The notes under the pieces were generated by a model. It saw only the letters and a program-made list of their open reading frames with translations, was not told where the DNA came from and ran no database searches. Below are positions 32,601 through 42,900 of a stretch of 64,000 nt of DNA, in pieces; position 1 is the first letter of the stretch, and the number at the start of each line of letters is the position of its first letter. A program made the position numbers and the translations under genes. Source of the stretch: Perkinsus olseni (taxonomy: Eukaryota > Perkinsozoa > Perkinsida); NCBI GenBank assembly GCA_013115125.1, contig JABANN010000030.1:1-64000 (forward strand), written 5' to 3'.

Positions 32601-35600
32601 TGTCTCCCTTAAGGTTCCCTTCCTGTTGTGCCAGGCCCCTCAACGCCTTCACCAGGTCCTCAGCGCTGCCACCAGCATCAGTGACCATCTTCAGTAGGCC
32701 CTGTGAATGACACGGTTCGACCTAAGATACGCCCGTCATCAGCCTACCTGGAAGTTCTTCCTCATCTCCGTGTCTGCGCCCTGTATGTTCCCCTCGGCTT
32801 GCCTTTCCATGTTGCCCATTTTCCCTTCAAACTCAGCACGGTCACGATTGATCGTACCCTGACAAACTCGGTCTTCCCCCAGCCCCTCCTCATCGCCGCC
32901 ACCACCACCTACCTCCGCCGTTTCCTTGATCTTCCTAGATTTTTCGATATTTTCTCTGGCGGTCTCATCAAGAGTCGTCGACAGATCATCAAGGCCCTTC
33001 TGAAGCCTCTCGCCAACTCTCGCTGTTTCGGCCCTGCACAGTTGACCACCGATTCCATATCGTCCCAGCATCGACCTAAGATCCTCCTCCACATGACCTA
33101 CCCAACTTCCTCATTCTTCGACTTGACATCAGCCGACAAGGCCTTCTCTCCTTGCTCTATGCCATGCACCAGCTGACCCAGCACAGCCGCCATGTTAGCG
33201 CCTTGCTCGCCGCCTTCTCGGAAGGCATTCCGAATCATCGCTGAACGCCGTCATCACCATCACCAACTAGCAGCCTCTAACCTTACCCATCACTTTATCC
33301 TTGGCCTCGCTCGAACTAGAAAAGATGTCCTTATCGGCCGACGAGAGGGAACGATCCATCGACAGTAAGACGTCCGCTAGGCTCGCCCCGGCTCCACCTG
33401 AACATCCAGACCATGCATCACCGGAGGCACTGAAGGTAGCAAGAATAACATACTGATGGTCTCGGATATCTCCTTCTTAATAGCCGCCTGCTTCTGCCGT
33501 GCCTCCTCCGTCAACTCGTGAGCTTGCTTGTCCGTATTAGCCGCATACTCGTTCAGCATACCTACGGTTGCATGGATTCTGTTTATCGCCAGCATCAACC
33601 TAAGATTCCCTCACCTCGAAGTTCCTTCATAGAACCGGCCATATCAGCTGATACCTTCTCCTGGTCATCCCACTCCTTCTCGGTCTCACCTGAGACGAAA
33701 CCTCCAAACTAATAACCCCATGCCCACCCTCCACTCACGAGCAAAATTCTCAGCCGTCCGCTGAGACTTCTCATCAGCTGAGTCGAACTCTTTCCGGAAG
33801 GCCTCCTATAACCCACCGAAAGATGCCCCTCCGCAAGCAACGGCGCGTCTGCCCCTCACCTGTCGTTCCTCGACCTTCGCGCCCTCCTGGGAGATCTGAG
33901 ACTCCACCACCGCCCGGCGCTTCTTCTCCTCGCCCTAAAACGAGGAACCTCCCTTCTCCAACTCTCCCTTCCAACAGCCCGCTTACCTCCCACGCCTTGA
34001 ACTGATTGTCGATCGATGCTGCGCCGTCCTCGACGAAGCTGTCAAGTTTCTTATCTCCATCAGCCCTGCCACCGACTGTCCTCAGCAGCACAGTACTGAT
34101 GATGTCCGCCTACCTGTAGCCCTCCACCAACTTGTGCTGTTCCTCGGTTGCCTTCATCGCGGTGTCTTCGATCTTCTCCGAGAGCTGTCTGCGGACCTTC
34201 TCCCTCGCCTCCTCTTGGACCTCTGGCAGTTCCGCCACTTCGTCTGAAAATAGCAATGGAAGGCGGAGCGAAGCAACCGACATGATTCTCACCCGAGAGC
34301 CCAGCAAGGGCGTCCTCTGCATCATCTAACCCTTTCGAGGTAACTTGCTCCATCCGAGTCTTCTCCGAGTCAGCCTGCTTCACCTCGGCTTCCACTTTAA
34401 CCTTCACCAGCGACAGCAGTCCAAAGACCATAGTAGGCCTCCGAGCTACTCACCTGGTTGCTATTGATGGTATTAACCATATCATTGAGCTCCTTATTGC
34501 CATGCTTATTCAGTATGATAGTATTCCTCAGCTGCGCATCCGACTGCTTCCTAGCTAGCTGCGATATCCCCTTCAGCAACTGACGAGCCGACGACCTCCA
34601 CAACCCCAGGCACTCGCTGATTGCATTACATTATTGAGAGCCGTAGACATCTCCGACTTGTACTGGTCCACGTCCGCCACATAGCCATAGTGAATCTTAT
34701 CAAGCTCAGCCCAGAGTTCATCTGCGCTGGCAACCTGACAGGAAGGCCGATAGGTCGCTGCATTCCGACAAAAGGAGGACCCTTACCGCAGCAGAATTCA
34801 GCTCGTACATGGCCCCGGACAGGAGACCAATCTGATGAGTGAGCCCCTCAGTCTGACTAGGGGACTCTTTGGTCGAGCCTGGTCCGTCTGACAAGCATGG
34901 AGCGTAAATGATATCGCCGACAAGTTCCGATTCCCTTACAAGTGTAGCCCATCAATTTATCCAAGTTGGCCTCGGCTGCATCCCAGTCGGCTTGAAGCGT
35001 CTATAAGCGAGAAGGGGCCGTAACCACAGGCAATCCTCGCCAGACTACACGGAACACTCACCGACACATTGGCGTCCAACTTGCGAGATTTCTCATGCAG
35101 CTCTCGCTCAGGTTCGAAGAGCGCCTGTATCATCTTGTATCTGCGCATCGTTCTCACTTAACTCCGCCGCATTGATCAGGAGGCCTCTATCACCTCCGTT
35201 CGTGACAGTCGTAGTTGTCAGCATCGGAGTAGTAGCCTGTCTCCTCGCAGGCCCGGACTCCTTTGCCCTCCCCTTTACGCCGTCTGTTCTTATGAAAGAG
35301 GGAAAACTCGGCCCTCGAGTCAACCTGTAATGGACAGCGCATTGAGGACGGTCAGGACAGTCGTCCACTGCCAGGGTACTTTTGACAGTATTTGTATCAG
35401 TTCCTCCTCCGATCCCATATCGGGGTAGTCAGCGATCAATCGCTTAACCTGTAAAGAACCCAGTCACCTATGCGAGCACGTCTTTCATGAATGGTCTATC
35501 CCAATCCTCAATGATGCTTCAAGTAATATCACACCGCAGGAGGTCCACTAGCCGGTCCTCGACGAACCAGCCGATTGATCACGCATGTTGAATTCAGGCA

Positions 35601-35849
35601 GCACTTTCGTGTCCCCGAGCCAGCCCATCCCCAGCCTCCGACCATCAGTACCTCACTATCTTTCATGCTCGGCAATCGCGCCCGATGTGCGAGGAGCTCG
35701 TGGATGTTTTCATCATCCATGACGTCCTAAAAGAGAACTCTGACTTCAATCACTCCCACAACTACCCGCTGGCCCCGCCCGACTACTACATCATCGGCCT
35801 TTGTGATAGCCACTATGGCCAATAACAGTGAAGCCGGTCGCACTAACAT
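29608..35849 (-). CDS. secreted coiled-coil family member B
   Basis: ATG 35849 opens a signal peptide, MLVRPASLLLAIVAITKADD, then MDDENIHELLAHRARLPSM (about 35700). The basic/Cys module is GVRACEETGYYSDADNYDCH (about 35205-35260), followed by YKMIQALFEPERELHEKSRK, SDGPGSTKESPSQTEGLTHQ and VASADELWAELDKIHYGYVA (about 34700). Many short coiled-coil exons follow in the same order as in A, including HAQKNNIS (about 30570), IAVRLGLVRQAV...LWRDF (about 30330-30420) and EFIEQLDAQVRHELAKSED (about 30120). The end is FEDDMTKKANQVLQNAR, stop TAA 29608-29610. Only 186 bp separate it from the start of gene A downstream, so the pair is head to tail. The GC-rich promoter element lies 102 bp upstream of its ATG. 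Confidence 0.7.
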
Positions 35850-35950
35850 AGCATACAAGGTAAAAAGAGGGAGTGTATTGGCTGAAAGGGGGAAGATGGT
35901 ACCCTCTGATCTACCGTAGATCATCTACGACCGTGCAGAGGGCCCAAGTT

Positions 35951-35973
35951 GCGCCGACAAAAGCGCGCGCCCG
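35951..35973 (-). promoter_or_regulatory. 23-bp GC-rich element upstream of gene B
   Basis: Plus-strand GCGCCGACAAAAGCGCGCGC plus CCG, identical over all 23 bp to 46345-46367 upstream of gene C and at nearly the same distance from the ATG (102 against 104 bp). The surrounding sequence is not conserved to this degree, which argues for function. Confidence 0.65.
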
Positions 35974-36061
35974 AAATTTGCCCGCGCGTTCGGTTCTTAG
36001 GTGGGAGAAGGAGTATCTCATGTTGCTTCAGTACGGATGTAGAACGCCTCAGCTCAATGTG

Positions 36062-36416
36062 CTACCCATCCGTACTATACACAGTCGAATAGCGGTGAGC
36101 GAGGAGGACCAATTCCGTCTTCCCGTCTCCGTCCCCTAGATAATTAAACTCATTAATCCGATAACTCAAAATCCGGATCCCGAGTTTCGTAATCTGTTCA
36201 TCGACCACCCCTTCTGTATCCGTCTTGTTAGGGAAAGAATGTCTCAGTGAAGTGTCTCCCATAGCGTGCCGACCGTTGACCAGTGAAATGTCGACTAAAC
36301 GGACCATCATCGCAGCTGCAGCTGTATTCGCGTCCAAGCTTCCCTCTTGCAACGCAGTTTTGTGAACTCCTATTACTCCAACATAGTAAGATCATCTCCC
36401 GCGTAGCATTTGCCAT
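36062..36416 (-). CDS. possible small hypothetical protein
   Basis: The right part (36352-36062) has a 96-codon frame with balanced composition, reading NTAAAAMMVRLVDISLVNGR and LGIRILSYRINEFNYLGDGD. A start at 36416 in another frame would need a short intron. No family is recognised. It overlaps the proposed start of the plus-strand gene at 36413, so only one of the two may be real as drawn. Confidence 0.28.
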
Positions 36417-37195
36417 GACGCTAAGGAAAATGTTGTTGGCGCGCAGAATGCTTTCTTGTGATCTGCCTTCGCTCAGGGCCTCCTCCCGCTCAGAGAGACG
36501 AGCCTGAGTACGGAGGACGCGAGTGTTCGTTGTTCATTCAGCGACACCCATAACGTGTTCATCTTCCGCGTGAGGCAGAACGGCCCGCCGCAAACGGAGG
36601 ATATTGTCTGTCGCGGTCCCGTACCGTTCGAAAGTGAATTGTAAGTTTTCTTGGGTTCTCTTTTTCCCTACGTCGTTCCCTCTACAGTTCCGGGCCTGGA
36701 AACACGCATCGAGCGTATCATTCCAACTACCCGAAGGAAGACCCTGACAACTATTTTAGATTCACAGCGCCTCCTCCCGGAGGCACTGGCAACGACCCAC
36801 TTAGATTCATCGGAATACCCGAAGTCAGCGGCCAACTGCATAGCCTGGGCGTGGCCATCGAAAAGTTGGAGCTCAAACGCGAGGAAAATGCGATTTTGAG
36901 TTCCGAGCTGAAATCTATGGGCAAGGCTGGGGCGGTCACTGTTGACATGATGGAGAAAGTCTGTTCGGCAACGCTGGGAGCTATAGGACAGCGGATTGGC
37001 AAAACCGTCGAAGCTGTCTGCAGTGAGTACCGCGAAACCTCCATTCGAGCCCATACTGCTGTCACAGACGATAGACGCTGGGCTAGCAGGAAAGTCGCGA
37101 GAAATCCTAAATACGATCTTAACTATTACTTGGGAATTACGAAGAGAGATTATTCAGAGTATTACCCCATGCCAACAATCACGATAATCCAATAA
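36413..37195 (+). CDS. hypothetical protein with C-terminal helical region
   Basis: Removing a GT-AG intron at about 36643-36690 joins THNVFIFRVRQNGPPQTEDI and PVPFESEF to SGPGNTHRAYHSNYPKEDPD. This continues through FTAPPPGGTGNDPLRFIGIP to a helix (AIEKLELKREENAILSSELK) and VCSATLGAIGQRIGKTVEA. The frame stays open across this join, which supports a real gene. The first exon is unclear because a stop lies upstream in that frame, so at least one more 5' intron is needed. The 3' end may be at 37195 or, with another splice near 37020, in a different frame. No family is recognised. Confidence 0.45.
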
Positions 37196-37903
37196 AAATG
37201 AGTAATCGAATTTGTTCAACGTTAACACGTAGAGAATGAAGCCATGAGAAAACGATGTGTGACTATGATGTCTGCTTGTGCCTCATTCTGCTGCTGTGTT
37301 TATCAAAGTCCAAATGACGGGCACAGGATCGCCATACTGCCATACCTTACGCCCTCAGCAACCTACGGGTCTCGCTGAGCAGCAAGCAGCGAGGGCCGAC
37401 TCGATATTGGTCTCCGTCGGAAAATCGCGAACTTCAGACCAGCTGCTGTTCACACGGCGACACTTCACTTAAAAGGTTTTCAGTCTTGGCTTACCCAGAC
37501 CAAGCAGGAAAGTGCGCTCCGGTCTCCGAAATTTTCCGCGAGTAGATGTCCACAAGAGTGAATAGTCGTACAAACTTCTCATTGCGATCGTACTACTGTC
37601 ATGCGGCACCATCTGTTCATAGGTTGTTGTTAGACTGCAACGAGAGGTCACTTAATGCCGTGCAACCGTCCTTGGCAGAGGACAGGGAGCATCCATAGAT
37701 CCCTGTGCTTACATCACTGAGGTCACCCATAAATTTGGATACTTCTACCGATCATGATGGAAGTAGATTCTAGCCTGTGAAAGCTTCGGTTCCGAGCAGT
37801 CTGTTGATGTCTTATTCTCGCACATCACGTGCCACGAATCAAAGCTGGGTTTCTAAGTTGTCGGCAATGAAGTCATTCTAGCATCAGAGTGGTGTTTGTC
37901 TTG
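37196..37903. other. no recognisable gene
   Basis: This is 0.7 kb of moderate GC with only short open frames on both strands. Nothing in it resembles a spliced continuation of either neighbour. Confidence 0.35.
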
Positions 37904-38279
37904 ATGGACTCGTATGAGTCTACCGTGCAGCTATTCTGGGACGACCTCCCACCATCTCCCTCGGGAACACTCGCAAAAGGTGAGAACCTCAACTGCGCAC
38001 TCGGTTTTCCTGCAAATACACACGAAAGAAGCGGTTCAGTGGCATCAGGAAGATGAGGACACGAAGCGGACCCGCGATATTCGCGACAACGTGGCTATTG
38101 ACTCTCGTTCACCAGACTCAAACCACAAATGGCTCCAGAGGGGAAGAACTACGAACACAGTGACGCCACTGATGGCATTTGACATAGACGAAAGACGAGT
38201 GGTAAGTTTACCAAGTATCATCAAGAAGCTCCTGGCAACCCGTTCAACGCGGGCGGCAACAGGCTCTCCTCGAAGATAG
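37904..38279 (+). CDS. small hydrophilic hypothetical protein
   Basis: ATG 37904 gives MDSYESTVQLFWDDLPPSPS then GTLAK. A GT-AG intron of about 50 nt (from 37980) joins it in frame to EAVQWHQEDEDTKRTRDIRD and LMAFDIDERRV. The preserved frame across the intron is the main support. The protein is charged, without signal peptide or membrane span, and resembles no family I know. It is convergent with the mucin-like gene, whose stop is at 38303. A further splice near 38200 would extend it into that gene's 3' end. Confidence 0.4.
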
Positions 38280-38302
38280 CACATCTCTAGTCGGTGAAGG
38301 AT

Positions 38303-39331
38303 TTATGCGAAAACCATGGCAACAACAGTGCCAACTAAAATGGAAGCCGCACTGCCGAAGCTATAAGCATTGCTGGTAGGCGCAGCGGTGGTGGAGGAAG
38401 GCTTATCAGAATCACTGGCAGGATCAATTGTCCCTCGGCTGCCGGGTGTGGTACTAGTGATGGTCGAACTGGTAGTGGTCGAAGTAGTAGTGGTCGAAGT
38501 GGCAGTGGTCGAAGTGGTAGTCGAGGTCGAAGTGGTAGTCGTCGAAGTGGCAGTAGTGGCGGACGAGGTTGTCGATGACGTGGTGGAGTTCTGTGAGGTT
38601 GTCTGAGATGTGGGGCTAGCGGTCGTACTGATACCAGAGGTAGCACTGGAAGTGGTAGCGGCGGGCTCAGTGGTGGTAGCGGCGGGCTCAGTGGTGGTAG
38701 CGGCGGGCTCAGTGGTGGTAGCGGCGGGCTCAGTAGTGGAAACGGCAGATGCTGTCGAAGGAATGGACGAGGAAGTCGCGCTTGCCGTAGTCTGAACTGT
38801 AGTAGTCGTCGATGTGGTCGGCGTGGTGGTGGTAGTAGTGGTCGGCATCATAGTCGTGGTGGTGGTCGTGGTGGTGGTCGGGGCGATGGTAGTAGTGGTG
38901 GCCAAAGTTGTGGTGGTGGGCGCTTGAGTCGTCTTAGGGAGAGGTGCCGTGTCGGTAGGCGGAGGAGGCATCTGGCTAGCTCCGTATCCAGTACACTGAT
39001 AGAGCTCAGGATTGCAGTCCGTCTTGCCGACACACTCCAGGCATTTGGCAGAAGCCGGTCCAGCCAAGCACTGCATCATGCAGTGCTGTCCACCGCAAGC
39101 CACTGAGGTCCCGAAGCACTGGGCGCAGCTCTCGGAAAGAGCACCATCAGTGCCACCGACCAAGCATTTGGTAGTTCCGGAAGCGGAACCGAAGGAGACA
39201 AGTCCGCAGTAACCCACGAAATTGCCGAAGGCCTGTCCGTACGACATCCACAAATCGTGATCGGCTTGCGTGCATTGGCCAGCTGCTGCGGCAACAGCGA
39301 CAACAGCAGAAACAGAGATGACAGAACGCAT
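38303..39331 (-). CDS. GPI-mucin-like secreted protein with Cys-rich head
   Basis: A single 342-codon frame. A signal peptide (MRSVISVSAVVAVAAAAG) is followed by a compact domain of about 100 residues with 12 cysteines (for example YCGLVSFGSASGTTKCLVGG, SCAQCFGTSVACGGQHCMMQ, KCLECVGKTDCNPELYQC). After that come about 190 residues almost entirely Thr/Ser/Pro/Ala, including four copies of EPAATTT. The C-terminus, NAYSFGSAASILVGTVVAMV then FA, is a hydrophobic tail after a small-residue region, typical of a GPI-attachment signal. The layout (Cys-rich head, O-glycosylated stalk, GPI anchor) fits a surface coat or adhesion protein. The head domain is not one I can name. It sits between coiled-coil genes B and C. 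Confidence 0.82.
   Translation of the reverse strand: MRSVISVSAVVAVAAAAGQCTQADHDLWMSYGQAFGNFVGYCGLVSFGSASGTTKCLVGGTDGALSESCAQCFGTSVACGGQHCMMQCLAGPASAKCLECVGKTDCNPELYQCTGYGASQMPPPPTDTAPLPKTTQAPTTTTLATTTTIAPTTTTTTTTTMMPTTTTTTTPTTSTTTTVQTTASATSSSIPSTASAVSTTEPAATTTEPAATTTEPAATTTEPAATTSSATSGISTTASPTSQTTSQNSTTSSTTSSATTATSTTTTSTSTTTSTTATSTTTTSTTTSSTITSTTPGSRGTIDPASDSDKPSSTTAAPTSNAYSFGSAASILVGTVVAMVFA
38654..38737 (-). repeat. four 21-bp tandem repeats coding EPAATTT
   Basis: Units GGTAGCGGCGGGCTCAGTGG plus T on the plus strand, three identical and the fourth with one change. They encode the seven-residue repeat in the mucin-like stalk, so copy-number change would keep the frame. Confidence 0.9.
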
Positions 39332-39920
39332 CGGTAAAGTTGTCCGAAAGACTATTGCACCAGGAGGGATACAAATCGTTAAGATTAGCGTCGAGGTAGG
39401 CCCTTTGTGTGCTACAGCCTCAGCCTTGTCCCCTTTCGGGATTCGCCCAAACAGAGCTTCTCCACATCACAAAGACCATCGAGCGTTTGTCTTAGGAGAA
39501 GTGGAACAATCGTTCAAGGATGGGCTTCGAAGTGGGGGCACGTGATTCGGCGCACTACGGCGGGGTAGACACTTCCTTAGCCGTAAGCTAAAACGTCATT
39601 GTGTCGGTCTCTGTGACAGGGACTCTGTCCCAATCCATCACATGACACAGTCACATCAGTCGAGCTCTCGATTAGACACTGATGACACGAAAAAACTACA
39701 TTGCTGATAATGTTTCGATAATGCTCAACGGGCGGTTCGAAGGAAGTCAGGTATACGAGCAGTAGTACAAACACTCTTGGACAGCTGTGCCAATAGTCCC
39801 CGTAGCCTCGAGAAGCGTTAAGATAGTCCTCTCGCACGCAGCTCTACTACTAGCAACTAATAACACAACGCTGAACTCATTTCCAACATCAAAGTAGCCT
39901 GTATCATGGTCATGACATAG
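39332..39920. other. upstream region of the mucin-like gene
   Basis: About 590 nt between the start of the mucin-like gene (39331, minus) and the end of gene C (39921, minus). Short frames only; it should contain the mucin promoter and the 3' processing signals of gene C. Confidence 0.35.
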
Positions 39921-42900
39921 TCACGGTGGACCACCGGGTCCACTTGGTGCAGCAGGAGGCGGAGTATTGCTAGGAGGAGCCGAGTTGTCGGCAAGGAGAC
40001 CTACGCTCACCAGCACTTGATCGGCCTTCTCTGTGATGTCCTCCTCCATCTTGTCGACAGTCTCTCTGGCATTCCTCAACGCCTCATCATCGAGCTCGTT
40101 CTGTTTTCTCTCCATCTCTGCTAACTTGTCTCTGACTCTCTCGGCGAGAGCTTCTGTGCGGTTCGACACTTTCGCCTCTTCAACTTTCATACGTTTCACG
40201 CTGTCCTCCATGTTGCTCTCAAATTCCTTACTCTGCACGTAGCCCATGTCCAGCTTCCTATGAAGCTTATTAACCTCATCCACGGACTTCGTAAGGATAT
40301 CCTCAGCCTTCAGCATGGCTTGATGCAACCTCATCGTGAGTTGCTCAATGAACTCAGCGTCGTCCTTCTGGAAGCGCTTGAGATTCTTGCCCATCACCTG
40401 CGAGTACTCATCCCAAAGTTGAAGGATGCTCTTCACAGCCTGTCTAGTGTGAGCCAGGCGGATAGCAATATCGCTACTATCGCCTGCCTCGGCACCTTCG
40501 AAGTCCATTTGGATCTTCCCAAGTTCACCCATCACATTCGACAGCGTCTTGGTCATCCTCAGTTTACTGTCTTGAGCCTTCTTAAACACGCCCGAGATGT
40601 TATTCTTAGCAGAATGTTCCAGCCCTTGGAAGATGGCTTCCTCATGCCTCGCTAGTATGGCCGCGTGATCCTTCTCAGCTTCCGTCTTCTCCAGCCGTCT
40701 AGCGTTGCCCATGTGAGACGTTTCAATATCAAACTTGTTGCCAGCCCTTCCCTCCTGAAGCTCCTTTCCAAGCATAGATTCAACCTGGACCACCGCTCCC
40801 TGTGCGCCCGAGAGTAAACCCGTGTCCCTCTGACCAAACTCCCTGACTTCATCACCAAGCTCATTATTCTCAGCGCCAACAGCGTCCTCGATGGCCTCGA
40901 GGTTACCGGTAACTCTCTTCATGCTCTCCTGGACCTCCTGAGTTCTCTCGTTGTTCACATCATCGCTCTTCAGCAGCACGCCTTTCATTTTAGTATCATC
41001 CGCGCGATCCTTGTTTGCCAGCTTTTTCAGTTGCTCCATGATTCTGATGCCCTCCTCAGCCTCGTCCTTCTCTTCCTCAGTCTCCTTCGTATTAGCTCTC
41101 TCATTCAGCTTAGTGATTCTGAGGTCGATGTCTTTGGTCGTGTCAAGCGCCTCCTTTTCGATCTGCTTCGCCGCCCTGTCGAAAACCTGTGGAATGTCCG
41201 CGAGCTTCTTCTCGAGCTCTTCAGTCCTATGCGACAATCTTCCAGCTTCCCCTCCAGACACTTTCCTGAAGACCAGAACCGACTACCCACAGAGTCAACG
41301 CGACCGTCGCCGTGACTCACGCAAACTTCGTGTTGAGACCTCTTGTCTCATCATCAAACTGACTCTTTGTGAACTCAATCCCTTCCAAGATCGCATCGAG
41401 CTCATCCTCGAACCTGCTCCACAAAATCATGACATGACGAAAATTCCAGAGGAGCTAGCAGGGAATCGTTTCTAACGAGCGGAGCCCGTCGCTCCGCTCC
41501 GGAGTCGCTTCGCTCCAATGGCGGCGCTCTCAGTCGAAACATTGTGCAGTTAGGCGTAAAGTGCAGGAAAGTGTGAATTTTTCACGCGCGTTGTAGTGAA
41601 TGAGTAGAGTTCGTGTGAGAGATGAAGGAAGAGGATGTGAACATACCGGCATGGATGAGGAAGCTGTGGCGTCGATTGAGACGCATGTCCAAGACGGGAA
41701 GAAATAGAATCAGAATTGTGACAAACTTGACAAATGTGAGTATTTCACGCACGATTATGGCCGCGTAGCATAAAAGTATTAATACTGGACCCACTTTTTG
41801 GTATGCTTGTCAAACCGTGTAGCATCCGACGTCAGCTTCTTGGTCATGACCTGAGATGGTGGTGCGAGTGGGTCTAGTGGTCACTAGTGCAGCGAAAGGT
41901 ATCAGAGTGAGCAGCTACTCACGCTAGAGCGGGTCTTGTCTTCCAGGTACTGCTTCTGTCCCTCATCCAGCTCAGTCTGGGCCTTTGCCAACACCTCCCT
42001 GCTACGCTGGCTGGTCATGTCCATGCCGGACTTCAGCTGAAACGCGACAAAAATTTGATCCTTCTTCAGCATCGGCAGGTGGAATCACCTCGCCCCGTAT
42101 TTCCTTCTCAAGGCCTCCCTGAATCTGCGAGAAACGGCCTCGAAGTGACTCCACTTCGTGCTCGTTGCTGATGGCCTGTTTGTCGAGAGTTCTCCTGAAA
42201 CACAACGGGAATTACATCCAGCGAGGCCAAGAGAAGAAAGAATGTGCCAGCTTTGTTCCGGACTCACGTGAACTGCTGCGATTCTTCGGCTAAATCTTGC
42301 ACCTTCTCGGCCATCACATGTTCCATATCTTTCTCAATCTGAGCATCGAAGGTTGGAACTCGGCGGTTACTATCTGTCTCACATCAGCAAGCTCCACTCC
42401 CAGCTCCTGCCCCCTTCGGGCACTCGAAGTCATCTTCGACCTCAGATCCCTTCCCGTACGGAAGTTCTCCGATTCGACGTTCTGAGGACGAGCATGCTGA
42501 GCGACCGAGACCATCAATTGCCGATGCACTTACTTGAATGTCACGAGAGGCATCTCCAGCCACCTCCCTGAAGCCCCTATTAGCCGCATTGGCCTCTTCG
42601 TCCACTGCCCTTCTCCCGTTAGAATGGGAGGTCGCTAGCGCTTTTGAGAGAGCGTTCAACTGGGAGAAGCACTCGTTTCATGAGGCTGGGCAGCTCCCCC
42701 AGGGCTTACAAATGCAGCTTCCTGCTTCGAGATAGAGGTACCAAGGCGGGCAAGGGTTGATCTAGAGTCGCGCTGCTGGGACATAAACTCCGACTTGATC
42801 TTATGCTCCTCTGGAGACAGGCGACCGTCACAGCCCATCACGCAGGCAAGTCCTCACCTCTTTCGATCCCAGCTAGTGCGGCATCAACGCCCTTAGCAGA

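Noticed and set aside
39577-39837. 86-codon minus-strand frame upstream of the mucin-like gene
   Set aside because: It looks like chance coding in AT-richer intergenic DNA, with no signal peptide, domain or splice partner.
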